Shown: piece by piece, positions 36,707-47,263 of the stretch
Numbering within the stretch: position 1 is the first letter of the stretch
Layout of the letters: each line of letters begins with the position of its first letter
Source: Alloyangia pacifica
Lineage (GTDB): Bacteria; Pseudomonadota; Alphaproteobacteria; Rhodobacterales; Rhodobacteraceae
Assembly (NCBI RefSeq): GCF_900116195.1
Contig: NZ_FOZW01000001.1
Coordinates: forward strand, 434,001-498,000
DNA length: 64,000 nucleotides
Direction of reading: 5' to 3'
Notes under the pieces: model-generated
Seen by the model: only the letters and a program-made list of their open reading frames with translations
The model's database searches: none
What the model was told of the DNA's origin: nothing
Position numbers and translations under genes: made by a program

Positions 36707-37483
36707 ATGAACTACGAAACCATCCGCTACGAAATCGAAGGCGACGTGGCGCAGATCACCCTTGCCCGGCCCGACGTGATGAACGCGCTCTCGGCGCCGA
36801 TGCGTGCCGAGCTGACCCATGCCATCCAGGCGGGCGGCAAGGAGGCGCGGGTGGTGGTGCTCACCGGTGAGGGCCGGGCCTTCTGCTCGGGGCAGGATCT
36901 GGGTGACCGAGAGACCGCCGCGAGCATCGACCTCGAGCGGGTGCTGCGCGACGAATACATGCCGCTGCTGAGCGCGCTCACCGAGTGCCCGCGCCCGACC
37001 ATCGCCGCGGTAAATGGCGCGGCGGCGGGGGCCGGGGCCAACCTCGCGCTGGCTGCCGACGTGGTGATCGCCGCCGAGAGCGCCTTTTTCATGCAGGCCT
37101 TCACCCGCATCGGCCTGATGCCCGACGCTGGCGGCACATGGATGCTGCCGCGACAGATGGGCATCGCCAAGGCGATGGGGGCGGCGCTCTTTGCCGACCG
37201 CATCAGCGCGGCGCAGGCCGAACGCTGGGGGATGATCTGGGAGGCTGTGCCCGACGCCGAGTTCGAGGCGATCTGGAAGTCCCGCGCCGCGCATCTGGCG
37301 CAGGGGCCGAGCGAGGCCTACGCCCGCATCAAGCGCGCCATTCGCGGTGCCTTCGAAAAGGACTTCGACAGCCAGATGCTGCTCGAGGCGCAGCTTCAGG
37401 GGGAATGCGGCATGACGCGGGACTTCAAGGAGGGTGTCGTGGCCTTCCACGAGAAGCGCCCTGCGAAATTCGAGGGGCGCTGA
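36707..37483 (+). CDS. Enoyl-CoA hydratase/isomerase family protein
   Basis: The product has 258 residues with the crotonase fold. ITLARPDVMNALSAPM, GRAFCSGQDLGD (oxyanion hole) and AAVNGAAAGAGANLALAAD (second oxyanion segment) are typical. The sequence is closest in feel to the PaaG/PaaB group of phenylacetate and fatty-acid degradation, but no paa genes are present. It hydrates or isomerises an acyl-CoA; the substrate is unknown. It is convergent with the CoA-transferase gene, four bases apart. Confidence 0.88.
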   Translation: MNYETIRYEIEGDVAQITLARPDVMNALSAPMRAELTHAIQAGGKEARVVVLTGEGRAFCSGQDLGDRETAASIDLERVLRDEYMPLLSALTECPRPTIAAVNGAAAGAGANLALAADVVIAAESAFFMQAFTRIGLMPDAGGTWMLPRQMGIAKAMGAALFADRISAAQAERWGMIWEAVPDAEFEAIWKSRAAHLAQGPSEAYARIKRAIRGAFEKDFDSQMLLEAQLQGECGMTRDFKEGVVAFHEKRPAKFEGR

Positions 37484-37487
37484 TCGC

Positions 37488-38837
37488 TTAGACAGCGGCG
37501 CTCTGCGCCACGCTCCAGCGCGGGGCATCGACACGCAGCGGCCCCGCCGAAAGGTCCCAACGCGGCGGTTGGCCGTCGATGCAGACCGGGAAACGCAGCC
37601 TCCGTGCGGGGCCCCAGCCGGTCTGTTCGATCTCGGGCGCAAGGTCGCCCGGTGTTTCCTCGATAGGCGCGCCCGTCATCTCCCGCGGGCCCGCCGCGAT
37701 GAGCAACGCCGCGGTGCGGGCCAGTGACAGCTGGGCCGAGAGCACGCGCCCCTCGGCGTTGCGCTGGCGCAGGGCCCGCAGCACGGCGGCGGCCATCAGG
37801 CAGCCCGTGGCATGGTCCAGCGCCTGAACCGGCAGCGGCACCGGGCGCGTGGCACCGGTCCGCCGCATGCCTTCGTCGGCGATGCCGCAACTCATCTGCA
37901 CAAGGCTGTCGAAGCCGCGTCGCCCGGACCAGGGTCCGGTCCACCCATAGGCATTCAGGCTCACGTCGATCAGTCCGGGCGCGATCCGCCCGCGCGCCTC
38001 GGCCCCATAGCCCAGGGCCTCCAGCGCGCCGGGGCGGTAGCCATGCACCAGCACGTCGGCGCCCTTGAGCAGCTCCTTGAACGTAGCCCGATCGGCGGCC
38101 TGCTTGAGGTTCAGCCCGGTCCGGCGCTTGCCGAGGCTGACCTCCGGAACCACCCCTGGTTCGTCCCACCACGGCGGGTCGATGCGCAGCACCTCGGCAC
38201 CGAAACCGGCAAGGAAGCGTGTCGCCACCGGCCCTGCGAGCACCCGGGTCAGGTCGAGCACCCGCAGGCCCGGCATCGCGACAGGGGAGGCGCCGGCCCC
38301 GGTTTCGCGGAACGCGATCAGCGGCTCGGCGGCGACGGCCTTGCCCTGGCGGTGCGCGGCCCAGTCCGCCAGCGCGTGCATTGCTGCCGCTGCTCCGCCA
38401 GCCGCCACGACCGCCGTCTCGAGATCGTCCTTGCCCCAGCTGGCGACAGCTTCGGAGACCGTGCTCCTGTCAGGAGGACTGCCGAGCACAGACAGCGCCG
38501 CATCGCGGTGATGGGGCGCATTGGTATGCAGCCGGATCCAGCCGTCCGCGGCGGCGTAGTCCCCGGCGATTGGGTCCCAGGCCGAGGGCAGCTCCCAGCC
38601 CTTTGGGCGCAGGGTCATGTCAAACCACATGGAGGCGAGCCGGCGGTCGACATCGACGCGGTTTGCGCCGAGCAGCGCCGCCATCTCGCGGGCGGCGGCC
38701 GTGGTGGCGGCGGCAGCGAGCTCCGAGACCCGGAAGCAGGAAGGGAGTTCGGCGCACCCTTGTTCGGCGGCGTGAACGCCGGGAGAGGACCCGGCTCCAA
38801 GCGCCTGAGCGATCTGCTGGTCGAAAAATCCGGTCAT
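37488..38837 (-). CDS. CoA-transferase, family III (CaiB/BaiF-like)
   Basis: The product has 449 residues. The usual N-terminal motif of family III enzymes, LRVLDLTRVLAGPVATRFLA, sits near residue 195 and not at the start. Residues 1-190 look like the half normally at the C-terminus (YAAADGWIRLHTNAPHHR). The order of the two halves is therefore swapped. ADVLVHGYRPGALEALG and YGWTGPWSGRRGFDSLVQ are conserved in the later half. ATG 38837 follows GGAGG, which is part of an earlier ATG codon. It is divergent from the HTH-citrate synthase gene by 75 bases, which suggests a shared pathway. Confidence 0.85.
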   Translation of the reverse strand: MTGFFDQQIAQALGAGSSPGVHAAEQGCAELPSCFRVSELAAAATTAAAREMAALLGANRVDVDRRLASMWFDMTLRPKGWELPSAWDPIAGDYAAADGWIRLHTNAPHHRDAALSVLGSPPDRSTVSEAVASWGKDDLETAVVAAGGAAAAMHALADWAAHRQGKAVAAEPLIAFRETGAGASPVAMPGLRVLDLTRVLAGPVATRFLAGFGAEVLRIDPPWWDEPGVVPEVSLGKRRTGLNLKQAADRATFKELLKGADVLVHGYRPGALEALGYGAEARGRIAPGLIDVSLNAYGWTGPWSGRRGFDSLVQMSCGIADEGMRRTGATRPVPLPVQALDHATGCLMAAAVLRALRQRNAEGRVLSAQLSLARTAALLIAAGPREMTGAPIEETPGDLAPEIEQTGWGPARRLRFPVCIDGQPPRWDLSAGPLRVDAPRWSVAQSAAV

Positions 38838-38912
38838 TGCGGCCTCCATTCTGGTTGGTCCGCATGTTTCGCCGCGATTGACCGACTGTAAATCTTGATC
38901 AATATAATCAAT

Positions 38913-40052
38913 ATGAAAAGCGATGACTGGATCGATGCGGGCACCGCCTGCGGCCTACTCGGAGTGAAGCCCCAGACGCTTTACGCCTATGTCAGCCGAG
39001 GCCAGCTCCGGGCTGAGGCCGACGCGGGGGATGCCCGTCGCAGCCTTTACGCGCGCGCCGACGTCGAGGCGCTGCTGCGCCAAAACCGCCGTCCGCGCGC
39101 GCGCGCCGAGGTGGCGGAGCAGGCGATCCGCTGGGGCGATCCGGTGCTTACGACCGGGATCTCCGAGGTGCGCGAGGGGATGCTCTGGTTGCGGGGACGG
39201 TCGGTGGAGGACTGCGCCGAGGGGATGACGCTCGAAGAGATGGCGGCGCATCTCTGCGGCCAGGACTGCGTGACGTGCCCGGAGGCTGGCGCGGCAGGAA
39301 ACGGGGCAACGCCGGTCGCGCGTGCCGTTGCCTATCTGGCCGCCGAGACCGAGGCAGCGCGCGCCATCCAGAGCCTGACCGGGCTGGAAATTTCCGACGA
39401 GATCGGTCGCCTGATGTCGGGCGTGACCGGCGCGCTGCTCGGGCGCGAGGGAGGCGGAGCGATCCACGCGCGGCTGGCGCAGGCCTGGGGGCAGGAGGCA
39501 CAGGGCGCGGACGATCTGCGTCGTGCACTGGTGCTGCTAAGCGATCACGAGCTGAACCCCTCGACCTTCGCGGTTCGGATCGCCGCCTCTACCGGGACGA
39601 GCCTGCCCGCGGCACTGCTCTGCGGCATGGCGACCCTGAGCGGCGCGCGGCACGGCGGGGCCTCGACGCTTGCGCGGGAGGCGCTTCGGGCGGTTCTTGA
39701 TGGGCGGATGGAAGAGTTCCTCGCGGCGCAGGCCGGGGGGCTGGCCTATGGCTTCGGCTATGGACATCCGCTCTATCCCGAGGGCGATCCAAGGGCGCGG
39801 CTGCTGCTCGAGCGGCTCGCGCCGGAAGAGCCGGCCCTGCGCGCGCAGCGGCAGCTGTCCGAGCGGCTGGCTTTGCCGCCCAACGTCGACACCGGCCTCG
39901 CAGCGCTCGCCATGGCGCGGGACCTTCCCGAAGAGGCGCCTTTCACCATCTTCGCCGCGGGGCGGCTGGCGGGCTGGAGCGCCCATGCGGTCGAACAGGC
40001 GCGCAGCGGCGACCTGATCCGACCGCGCGCCCGCTACGTCGCGGCGCGGTGA
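38913..40052 (+). CDS. Citrate synthase family protein with N-terminal helix-turn-helix
   Basis: The product has 379 residues. Residues 5-58 form a MerR/excisionase-type helix-turn-helix (TACGLLGVKPQTLYAYVSRG). The rest is a small citrate synthase: LSGARHGGAS, YGFGYGHPLY, PPNVDTGL and FAAGRLAGWSAH match the two catalytic histidines and the aspartate regions of the family. The catalytic residues appear kept, so it may be an enzyme that also binds DNA, or a regulator that senses an acyl-CoA. ATG 38913 is preferred; a TTG at 38895 is in frame. It is divergent from a CoA-transferase. Confidence 0.85.
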   Translation: MKSDDWIDAGTACGLLGVKPQTLYAYVSRGQLRAEADAGDARRSLYARADVEALLRQNRRPRARAEVAEQAIRWGDPVLTTGISEVREGMLWLRGRSVEDCAEGMTLEEMAAHLCGQDCVTCPEAGAAGNGATPVARAVAYLAAETEAARAIQSLTGLEISDEIGRLMSGVTGALLGREGGGAIHARLAQAWGQEAQGADDLRRALVLLSDHELNPSTFAVRIAASTGTSLPAALLCGMATLSGARHGGASTLAREALRAVLDGRMEEFLAAQAGGLAYGFGYGHPLYPEGDPRARLLLERLAPEEPALRAQRQLSERLALPPNVDTGLAALAMARDLPEEAPFTIFAAGRLAGWSAHAVEQARSGDLIRPRARYVAAR

Positions 40053-40090
40053 CAGGTTTCTCTGCCAATAGTCTGTATATAAACAAAAAA

Positions 40091-40108
40091 GCCCCGCAGA
40101 AGCGGGGC
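40091..40108 (-). terminator. Rho-independent terminator of gltA
   Basis: GCCCCGC and GCGGGGC around a four-base loop. On the minus strand TTTTTTGTTT follows. It lies 22 bases after the gltA stop and may also serve the convergent HTH-citrate synthase gene. Confidence 0.92.
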
Positions 40109-40130
40109 CTTTCCTTGTCCAAAAACCGGC

Positions 40131-41426
40131 TCAGCGGCTTTCGATGTCGGTGTAATCACGCAGGGTCGAGCCGAGGTACAGCTGACGCGGGCGGCCGATC
40201 TTGTGCTGCGGATCGGCGAGCTGCTCTTTCCACTGCGAGACCCAGCCCACGGTGCGCGACAGCGCGAAGATCGGGGTGAACATCGAGGTCGGGAAGCCCA
40301 TCGCCTCGAGGATGATGCCCGAGTAGAGGTCGACGTTCGGGAACAGCTTCTTGTCGATGAAGTACTGATCTTCCAGCGCCTGCTTCTCGAGCTCTTTCGC
40401 CACTTGCAGGATCGGGTTGTTCTCGACGCCGAGCAGGTCGAGCACCTCGTCGGCGGATTGCTTCATCACCGTCGCGCGCGGGTCGCGGTTCTTGTAGACG
40501 CGGTGACCGAAGCCCATCAGGCGGAACGGGTCGTTCTTGTCCTTGGCGCGGGCGATGTATTCGGGGATCTTGTCGACCGAGCCGATCTCTTTCAGCATCT
40601 CGAGGCAGGCCTGGTTGGCGCCGCCGTGGGCCGGACCCCAGAGGCAGGCGATGCCGGCCGCGATGCAGGCAAACGGGTTCGCGCCCGACGAGGAGGCGAG
40701 ACGCACGGTCGAGGTCGAAGCGTTCTGCTCGTGGTCGGCGTGCAGGGTGAAGATGCGGTCCATGGCGCGGGCCAGGATCGGGTTCACCTCGTATTTCTCG
40801 GCAGGAACCGAGAAGCACATGTGCAGGAAGTTCGCCGCGTAATCGAGATCGTTGCGCGGGTACACGAAGGGCTGGCCGATCGAGTACTTGTAGGCCATGG
40901 CCGCGATCGTCGGCATCTTGGCGATCAGGCGGTGCGAGGCGATCTCGCGCTGGCGCGGGTCCGAGATGTCGGTGCTGTCATGGTAGAAGGCCGACATGGC
41001 GCCGACCACACCCACCATGGTTGCCATGGGATGCGCATCGCGGCGGAAGCCGCGGAAGAAGTTGTGCATCTGCTCATGGATCATCGTGTGGCGGGTGATG
41101 GTGTTCTCGAAATCCTCGAGCTCTGCCGCGGTCGGCAGCTCGCCGTACATCAGCAGGTAGCACACTTCGAGGTAGTGCGATTTGCCCGCCAGCTGGTCGA
41201 TCGGGTAGCCGCGGTGCAGAAGAATGCCTTCGTCGCCGTCGATGAAGGTGATCGTGCTGTCACAGCTCGCGGTCGAGGTGAAGCCCGGATCGTAGGTGAA
41301 AACCCCGGCCTGGCCGTAGAGTTTGCGGATGTCGAGCACATCGGGGCCCGCGGTCGGCGAATAGATCGGCAGGTCGTAGCTTTGCTCGCCGATGGTCAGT
41401 TTCGCGCTTTTCGCTGTGTCAGCCAT
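40131..41426 (-). CDS. gltA: Citrate synthase
   Basis: GltA condenses acetyl-CoA and oxaloacetate in the TCA cycle. The product has 431 residues, the length of the NADH-sensitive hexameric type. Active-site sequences are [27 protein letters not shown] and [13 protein letters not shown] 41426 was chosen over an in-frame ATG at 41444 because AAGGGACAAG precedes it and the N-terminus [10 protein letters not shown] is typical. It is a separate unit with its own terminator, next to the second citrate synthase-like gene. Confidence 0.96.
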   Translation of the reverse strand: MADTAKSAKLTIGEQSYDLPIYSPTAGPDVLDIRKLYGQAGVFTYDPGFTSTASCDSTITFIDGDEGILLHRGYPIDQLAGKSHYLEVCYLLMYGELPTAAELEDFENTITRHTMIHEQMHNFFRGFRRDAHPMATMVGVVGAMSAFYHDSTDISDPRQREIASHRLIAKMPTIAAMAYKYSIGQPFVYPRNDLDYAANFLHMCFSVPAEKYEVNPILARAMDRIFTLHADHEQNASTSTVRLASSSGANPFACIAAGIACLWGPAHGGANQACLEMLKEIGSVDKIPEYIARAKDKNDPFRLMGFGHRVYKNRDPRATVMKQSADEVLDLLGVENNPILQVAKELEKQALEDQYFIDKKLFPNVDLYSGIILEAMGFPTSMFTPIFALSRTVGWVSQWKEQLADPQHKIGRPRQLYLGSTLRDYTDIESR

Positions 41427-41535
41427 GCTTGCTTGTCCCTTCATCTGGAAAAGGCCAGGCGCGTCGGGCGCGCCCGGTCGGTATTATCACACATGGCCCG
41501 GGGCGGGCTCGGGAACACCCATCACATGGGTCCCG

Positions 41536-42978
41536 TCACGGCGCCTCGGAAGCCGCTGCCTGCTCAAGCCGGAGGAGGCTTTCCTCCTTGCCGAGCACCA
41601 GCATCATGTCGAACACGCTAGGGGTCACGGACCGGCCTGCGAGAGCCGCACGAAGCGGCCCGGCCAGCTTTCCGAATTTGGTGTTCTGCTCTTCGGCGAA
41701 TTGCGCCGTTACCCCCTCGAGCTCTTCTCGCGACCAGCTAGCACTTTGCAACTGCGGCGTCAACGAGGCCAGTATACCACGGGATACTGCATCGAGGTTC
41801 TTGGCGGCCTTCTCGTCGGGAACAATGGGGGTTTCCGTCAGGATGAAGTGAGCCTTTTCAAGAAGTTCCGGGAAAGTCTTGGCGCGGTCCTTCAGGCAGT
41901 ACATACCCTGCGTCATCCCGGATTTTTGTGCCTCGGTGAAGGCCGGGAGACCGGCTGCGGCGAGATATGCCTCGATTTCATGCAGCAGTGCGGCATCGTC
42001 CCCGACCGCGATGTGCTGGCCGCAGATGTTCTCCAGTTTCTTGAAATCGAGCCGCGCCGGAGACTTCCCGATTCCCGAGAGGTCGAACCATTCTTTTGCC
42101 TGTGCATCGGTGAAGAATTCGTCATCGCCGTGGCTCCAGCCGAGCCGCGCGAGGTAGTTGCGCATGCCTGCCGCGGGGTAGCCGAGCTTCTGGTACTCGT
42201 CGACGCCGAGCGCGCCGTGTCGCTTGCTGAGCTTCTTGCCGTCCGGCCCGTGGATTAGCGGAATGTGGGCATAGACCGGCAGGGGCCAGCCCATGGCAGT
42301 GTAGATGCCCATCTGCCGCGCCGCGTTGTTGAGGTGATCGTCGCCGCGGATGACATGGGTGACGCCCATGTCGTGATCGTCGACCACCACCGCCAGCATG
42401 TAGACCGGCGTGCCATCCGAGCGCAGAAGGATCATGTCGTCGAGCTGATCGTTGCGGATGCGCACAGTGCCCTGCACCTCGTCCTCGATCACCGTCTCGC
42501 CGTCCTCGGGGGTGCGCAGGCGGATGACGTAGGGGGCATCGGGATGGGTTGCCGGATCGGCGTCGCGCCAGGGGCTGCGGAACAGCGTCGAGGTGCCGGC
42601 CTCGCGGGCCGCTTCGCGGAAGGCCTCGATCTCTTCCTGCGACGAGAAGCACTTGTAGGCTGCGCCCTTGGAAAGCAGCTCGTGCGCCACCTCGGCGTGG
42701 CGCGGCGCGCGCTCGAACTGGCTGATCACCTCGCCATCGTGGTCGAGCCCGAGCCAGTCGAGCCCCTTGAGCAGCGCCTCGGTCGCCTCGGGGGTCGACC
42801 GGGCGCGATCGGTATCCTCGATGCGCAGCAGGAACTTGCCGCCGCGGCCGCGGGCATAGAGCCAGTTGAACAGGGCGGTGCGGGCTCCGCCGATGTGCAG
42901 GTAGCCGGTGGGAGAAGGTGCGAAGCGGGTCACGACCGCCTGGGCGCTGGTGGCGGGGCTCGTGGAAGGGCTCGTCAT
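41536..42978 (-). CDS. gltX: Glutamate--tRNA ligase
   Basis: GltX charges tRNA-Glu. The product has 480 residues, class I. The HIGH motif is in [16 protein letters not shown] and the KMSKS-type motif is [11 protein letters not shown] near residue 265. The C-terminal helical anticodon domain is complete. The gene is divergent from comEC by 79 bases. A short N-terminal Ser/Thr/Pro extension precedes the enzyme fold; the ribosome site is weak, so the start could be a few codons later. Confidence 0.95.
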   Translation of the reverse strand: MTSPSTSPATSAQAVVTRFAPSPTGYLHIGGARTALFNWLYARGRGGKFLLRIEDTDRARSTPEATEALLKGLDWLGLDHDGEVISQFERAPRHAEVAHELLSKGAAYKCFSSQEEIEAFREAAREAGTSTLFRSPWRDADPATHPDAPYVIRLRTPEDGETVIEDEVQGTVRIRNDQLDDMILLRSDGTPVYMLAVVVDDHDMGVTHVIRGDDHLNNAARQMGIYTAMGWPLPVYAHIPLIHGPDGKKLSKRHGALGVDEYQKLGYPAAGMRNYLARLGWSHGDDEFFTDAQAKEWFDLSGIGKSPARLDFKKLENICGQHIAVGDDAALLHEIEAYLAAAGLPAFTEAQKSGMTQGMYCLKDRAKTFPELLEKAHFILTETPIVPDEKAAKNLDAVSRGILASLTPQLQSASWSREELEGVTAQFAEEQNTKFGKLAGPLRAALAGRSVTPSVFDMMLVLGKEESLLRLEQAAASEAP

Positions 42979-43057
42979 GGGGAATTAACCTCGCGGTAAC
43001 CGTGGTGGGCCTAGGGTTTTGCAGGTTCCTTAAACAGCGCGGCGGACGGGGGCAAGC

Positions 43058-45232
43058 ATGGGCCGGCTGCTGACCTTGCTGCTGATCTCAAGGCTGGACT
43101 TGCTACTCAGTCTGTGTCCGAGCGTGTGGCCGAGCGTGCGGCCGTGCTTGTGGCTGGGCGGTGCGGTTCGGTGGGCCGGGGCGGCCCTGCACGCGCAACG
43201 GGGGCATCTCTTCCCATGGGCACCGGTATTCCTCGGGTTCGGCATCGGGGTCTATTTCTCCCTGCCGCTGGAGCCGCCGGTTCGGTGGCTGCTACTTTGC
43301 GGCGGCGGTGGCGCCGGCTTGCTGCTCGCCGCAGGGCGGTTGCCCGAGACGGCGGCGCCGCTGGCGCTGGCGGGCGGGCTTGTGCTGCTGGGACTGGCGC
43401 TTGCCGGCGCGCGTGCCCATGCGGTGGCCGCGCCGCAGTTGGGCTTTCGCTACTATGGCCCGATCGAGGGGCGGGTGATCGGCATCGACCGGTCGGCGTC
43501 CGACGTGCCGCGGCTGACGCTGGACCGGGTGGTGCTGTCGCGGGTCGCGCCGAAACGCGTTCCTGCGCGGGTCCGCGTCTCGCTGCACGGCGACCCGGCG
43601 CTGCAGGCGCGCGCGCTCCGCCTCGCGCCGGGGCAGAGGGTGGCGCTGACCGGGCACCTCGTCCCTCCGGGCGGGCCCGTGGAACCCGGCGGTTTCGATT
43701 TCCGGCGGCACGCCTGGTTCGAACGGATCGGCGCCGTGGGTTACAGCCGCACGCCGGTCGTGCTGCTCGAGCCGGCGGGCGGCTCGCGCCGCATCGACCG
43801 GGCGCGCATGGCGCTGTCGCGGCATGTTCAGGCGCGGCTGCCCGGCGAGACCGGGGCCTTTGCCGCTGCGCTGATGACCGGCGATCGCAGCGCCATGGGG
43901 CAGGGCACACTCGAGGCGCTGCGGCAGACCAACCTTGCGCATCTGCTGGCGATATCCGGCCTGCACATGGGGCTGCTGACCGGCTTCGTCTTCGGTGCGG
44001 TGCGGGTGCTGCTCCTGTTGCCGCGGCGCAGCCGGCACCTCTGGCCGGGCAAGAAGATCGCGGCCCTGACGGCCCTCGCCGCCGCCTCGGGCTACCTGGC
44101 GCTGTCGGGCGGCAATATCGCGACGCAGCGCGCCTTCATCATGGTGGCGGTCATGTTGGGCGCGGTGCTGGCCGACCTGCGGGCGCTGTCGCTGCGCTCG
44201 GTGGCGCTGGCGGCGCTGCTGCTGCTCTGCCTGCGACCCGAGGCGATGCTCGGGCCCGGCTTCCAGATGTCCTTTGCGGCCACCACCGCGCTGGTCTGCG
44301 TCTTCGGCGCCCTGCGCGGCGCGATGTCGCTGCCGCGATGGGCGCGGCCGCTCTTGGCGATGGTGCTGTCGTCGGCGGTGGCCTCGCTGGCAACCGCGCC
44401 CGTCTCAATGGCGCATTTCAATCTCGTCTCGCGCTACGGACTCCTGGCGAACCTGCTTGCAGTGCCGGCCATGGGGCTCTTGGCCATGCCGATGGCGGTG
44501 CTCTCGGCGCTGCTTCTGCCGCTGGGACTGGACCGCTGGTCGCTAGGGGTGATGGCACTGGGTCTTGATTGGATCCTCGGCGTGGCTCGGGCCGTCGCTG
44601 AACTCGAGGGAACGGTGGGGCTGGTCGTTGCCCCGGGGCCCTGGGTGTTGCCGCTGTTCGCGGCGGGCAGCCTGATCCTGATGCTCTGGCAAGGCGCGGG
44701 CCGCTGGAGCGGGCTGGTGCCGCTGCTGCTGGCGGGGGTGCTCTGGATCGGAACCGAGCGGCCGGCGATGCTGGTCGCGGAAAGCGGTGCGCTTGTCGGG
44801 GTGATGACGGCGCAGGGGCGTGCCTTGTCGCGCCCCGTCGGCGATGGGTTCACGGCGAAGGTCTGGCTCGAGAACGATGGCCAGGGCGGTGGGCAGGAGG
44901 TAGCCGCGGCGCTCTGGCCCGGGGGTGAGGGGCGGCTTCGCCGGATCACGCTCGGAAAGCTCGAGGTGGTGCATGCATCCGGCAGCCGCGCCGCGTCGGA
45001 GATCAAAGGCTGCGCCGGGGCGCAGATCGTCGTGAGCAACGCGCCTCTCCCGGTCTTCGGGGACTGCATGTTCCTCGACCCGCTGCGTCTGAAGGAAACG
45101 GGGGCCGTCGCAATTTTCCAGGATGCCGCCGGGGTCCGAATGAAGACGTCAAAGACCGAACCGCCCCGCCTCTGGGAGCGGGGCGGTTCAGACCCGGATC
45201 GGTCAGAGCGACCGACGACTCCGGATCAGTAG
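43058..45232 (+). CDS. comEC: ComEC/Rec2 family DNA-uptake channel protein
   Basis: ComEC forms the inner-membrane channel for transforming DNA. The product has 724 residues. A DUF4131 region is near 100-240, and the competence domain with many helices is near 270-560 ([40 protein letters not shown]). The C-terminus (590-700) is in the place of the metallo-beta-lactamase nuclease domain but has no HxHxDH motif, so nuclease activity is doubtful. The last 25 codons run through a hairpin that probably ends lexA transcription, and the two genes overlap by seven bases at their ends. Confidence 0.9.
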   Translation: MGRLLTLLLISRLDLLLSLCPSVWPSVRPCLWLGGAVRWAGAALHAQRGHLFPWAPVFLGFGIGVYFSLPLEPPVRWLLLCGGGGAGLLLAAGRLPETAAPLALAGGLVLLGLALAGARAHAVAAPQLGFRYYGPIEGRVIGIDRSASDVPRLTLDRVVLSRVAPKRVPARVRVSLHGDPALQARALRLAPGQRVALTGHLVPPGGPVEPGGFDFRRHAWFERIGAVGYSRTPVVLLEPAGGSRRIDRARMALSRHVQARLPGETGAFAAALMTGDRSAMGQGTLEALRQTNLAHLLAISGLHMGLLTGFVFGAVRVLLLLPRRSRHLWPGKKIAALTALAAASGYLALSGGNIATQRAFIMVAVMLGAVLADLRALSLRSVALAALLLLCLRPEAMLGPGFQMSFAATTALVCVFGALRGAMSLPRWARPLLAMVLSSAVASLATAPVSMAHFNLVSRYGLLANLLAVPAMGLLAMPMAVLSALLLPLGLDRWSLGVMALGLDWILGVARAVAELEGTVGLVVAPGPWVLPLFAAGSLILMLWQGAGRWSGLVPLLLAGVLWIGTERPAMLVAESGALVGVMTAQGRALSRPVGDGFTAKVWLENDGQGGGQEVAAALWPGGEGRLRRITLGKLEVVHASGSRAASEIKGCAGAQIVVSNAPLPVFGDCMFLDPLRLKETGAVAIFQDAAGVRMKTSKTEPPRLWERGGSDPDRSERPTTPDQ
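45158..45189 (-). terminator. Probable lexA terminator inside the 3' end of comEC
   Basis: GAACCGCCCCG and CGGGGCGGTTC form an eleven-base perfect stem with a ten-base loop. On the minus strand it lies 37 bases after the lexA stop; the U-tract is poor (GGTCTTTG). The same bases encode ComEC residues near 701-711. Confidence 0.6.
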
Positions 45233-45924
45233 GACCGGATCAACCCGACCAGCCGACCCTGCACGGAAACCGAGCCGGAGGGCAGAACGCGCGGCTCATA
45301 GGCCGGGTTGGCGGCCTCGAGCACGATGCTGCTGCCCTTGCGGCGGAAGCGCTTCAGCGTGGATTCGTAACCTTCCACCTGGGCGACGACGATCTGCCCG
45401 TTCTCGGCCGAGCTGGTTTCGCGGATGATCACCACGTCGCCATCATTGATCCCGGCCTCGATCATCGAGTCGCCCTTGACCTCGAGCGCGTAATGCCGGC
45501 CGCTGTTGGAGAGCATGGCCGAGGGCACGGCGACATTCGGCGGAATGTCGGAGATCGATTCGATCGGCACACCGGCGGCGATACGGCCCATCAGGGGCAA
45601 TTCCATCGCGCCGACGGTTTCGAGCGCATCGTTGGCCGAAGGCCTGGAGGCCGCACCGCGATCACCCTGGATCACCTGTGGGACAAAGCCAGTGGGACGC
45701 CCGGCAAGACTGTCGGGCAGCTTGACGATCTCGATCGCGCGGGCCCGATGGGCAAGGCGGCGGATGAAGCCACGCTCCTCGAGCGCGGTGATCAGCCGGT
45801 GGATGCCGGATTTCGACCGGAGGTCGAGCGCATCCTTCATCTCGTCGAAGCTGGGCGGGACGCCATCGCGCGCCATGCGCTTGTTGATGAAATCCAGCAG
45901 GTCGAGCTGTTTCTTGGTCAGCAT
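45226..45924 (-). CDS. lexA: LexA repressor
   Basis: LexA represses the SOS regulon and cleaves itself when RecA filaments form. The product has 232 residues. The N-terminal winged helix is at about 1-65. The cleavage site A117-G118 is in GRIAAGVP. The catalytic dyad is S153 (KGDSMIEAG) and K191 (STLKRFRR). ATG 45924 lies 41 bases downstream of a GTTC-N7-GTTC operator, so the gene is autoregulated. The long linker (70-105) is typical for alphaproteobacteria. Confidence 0.97.
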   Translation of the reverse strand: MLTKKQLDLLDFINKRMARDGVPPSFDEMKDALDLRSKSGIHRLITALEERGFIRRLAHRARAIEIVKLPDSLAGRPTGFVPQVIQGDRGAASRPSANDALETVGAMELPLMGRIAAGVPIESISDIPPNVAVPSAMLSNSGRHYALEVKGDSMIEAGINDGDVVIIRETSSAENGQIVVAQVEGYESTLKRFRRKGSSIVLEAANPAYEPRVLPSGSVSVQGRLVGLIRSY

Positions 45925-45965
45925 ATGGCGGGTCCGGGTTGTGACTTCATGAGATGTTCGACTTT

Positions 45966-45980
45966 GTTCTAGCCATGTTC
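45966..45980 (-). promoter_or_regulatory. LexA operator (GTTC-N7-GTTC)
   Basis: GTTCTAGCCATGTTC matches the alphaproteobacterial SOS box. It lies 42-56 bases before the lexA start. A second GTTC occurs 10 bases upstream with a six-base spacer (start near 45956), which makes an imperfect second half-site. Confidence 0.85.
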
Positions 45981-46096
45981 CCGTTTTGTGTCAATCCCTG
46001 CAATCATTAACGCAAGATTAAAGCAACCTTAATTCTTGTGGCTGTCCAAGTGGTTCGACCGTGAAACCTTGCATTTCGGATGAACCCGAAACGGCC

Positions 46097-47263
46097 TCAA
46101 AGGCGGATCACGTCAATCTCTGCGCCGGCTTGCCGCGCAGGATCGTTCGGGGGGCGCACGGCTAGAACATCGGCAGCGCCTAGGACGCTCAGCAGGGCGC
46201 TGTCCTGACGGTCGAAGACCGCGACCCCTTCGGAGGTGATCCGTGCGCGCATATAGTGCTCGCGGGGACCGTTTGCGCCGATCGCAGCCGCGAGGCGAAG
46301 CGTTTCGCGAGCGGCCGGTGCGGCAGCAAGGCCGAGCATCGTGCGAATGACCGGGGCGAGGAAGACATGTCCGCAAACCATCGCCGAGACCGGGTTTCCC
46401 GGCAGGCCGACCATCATGGCTTCGGCCAGCCGACCGGACATCAGTGGCTTGCCGGGGCGCATGGCGACCTTGTGGAAAGCACGCTCGAGCCCCATGCCCT
46501 CGGCCACGCGCGCCACGAGGTCATGATCGCCGACAGAGGCACCGCCGATGGTCACCACCAGATCGGCGTCGCCGACCATGCCGAAGATCGTGCGCAGCGA
46601 GGCTTCGTTGTCGCGGGCGATGGGCAGCAGGCGTGGCTCCGCACCAAGCTGTTGCAGGAGCACGTAGAGGCCAAAGGTGTTCGAAGCGATGATCTGATCC
46701 GGACCGGGGGTCTCTCCGGGCATGACCAGCTCGTCGCCGGTCGAGATCAGCGCCACCCTGGGCCGCCGGGTGACCGGCACGCGGTCGATATTCATCGCGG
46801 CCAGCAGGGCGATGTCCTGCGGGCCGAGGAGACGCGGTGCCTCCACGGTCATACCGGCACGGAAGTCGTTGCCGTAGGGGCGGATATTGTCGCCGTCGCC
46901 GAGGCGGTCGGTGATCGTGATCCGGTCTCCGTCGCGGTCGACATCCTCCTGGATGACAACGGTTTTCACGCCTTCCGGCACCGGGGCACCGGTGAAGATG
47001 CGCACGGCCTCACCGGGGCCGACCCTGCCGGGGAACGCGCGCCCGGCGGCGGCCTCGCCGATCACCCTGAACGCCAGACCCGGTGCCGCTTCGGTCACGC
47101 CGTAGCCGTCCATCGCCGAGGCGGCAAAGGGCGGCTGGTCGCGGAGCGCCGCGAGCGGTCGGGCCAGAACGCGGCCGCCGGCCTCGCGCAGCGGGACATC
47201 CTCGACCTCCAGCGGACGGGCGAGAGCAAAGAGGTGGTCCAGCGCTTCGGAGACGGGGATCAT
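46097..47263 (-). CDS. moeA: Molybdopterin molybdotransferase MoeA
   Basis: MoeA inserts molybdate into adenylated molybdopterin. The product has 388 residues with the four gephyrin-E-like domains. [27 protein letters not shown] and [11 protein letters not shown] are the standard motifs. [11 protein letters not shown]-type and [11 protein letters not shown] segments are present. Its start overlaps the moaC stop by four bases. It is part of the long trp-moa-moe-lexA run. Confidence 0.95.
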   Translation of the reverse strand: MIPVSEALDHLFALARPLEVEDVPLREAGGRVLARPLAALRDQPPFAASAMDGYGVTEAAPGLAFRVIGEAAAGRAFPGRVGPGEAVRIFTGAPVPEGVKTVVIQEDVDRDGDRITITDRLGDGDNIRPYGNDFRAGMTVEAPRLLGPQDIALLAAMNIDRVPVTRRPRVALISTGDELVMPGETPGPDQIIASNTFGLYVLLQQLGAEPRLLPIARDNEASLRTIFGMVGDADLVVTIGGASVGDHDLVARVAEGMGLERAFHKVAMRPGKPLMSGRLAEAMMVGLPGNPVSAMVCGHVFLAPVIRTMLGLAAAPAARETLRLAAAIGANGPREHYMRARITSEGVAVFDRQDSALLSVLGAADVLAVRPPNDPARQAGAEIDVIRL

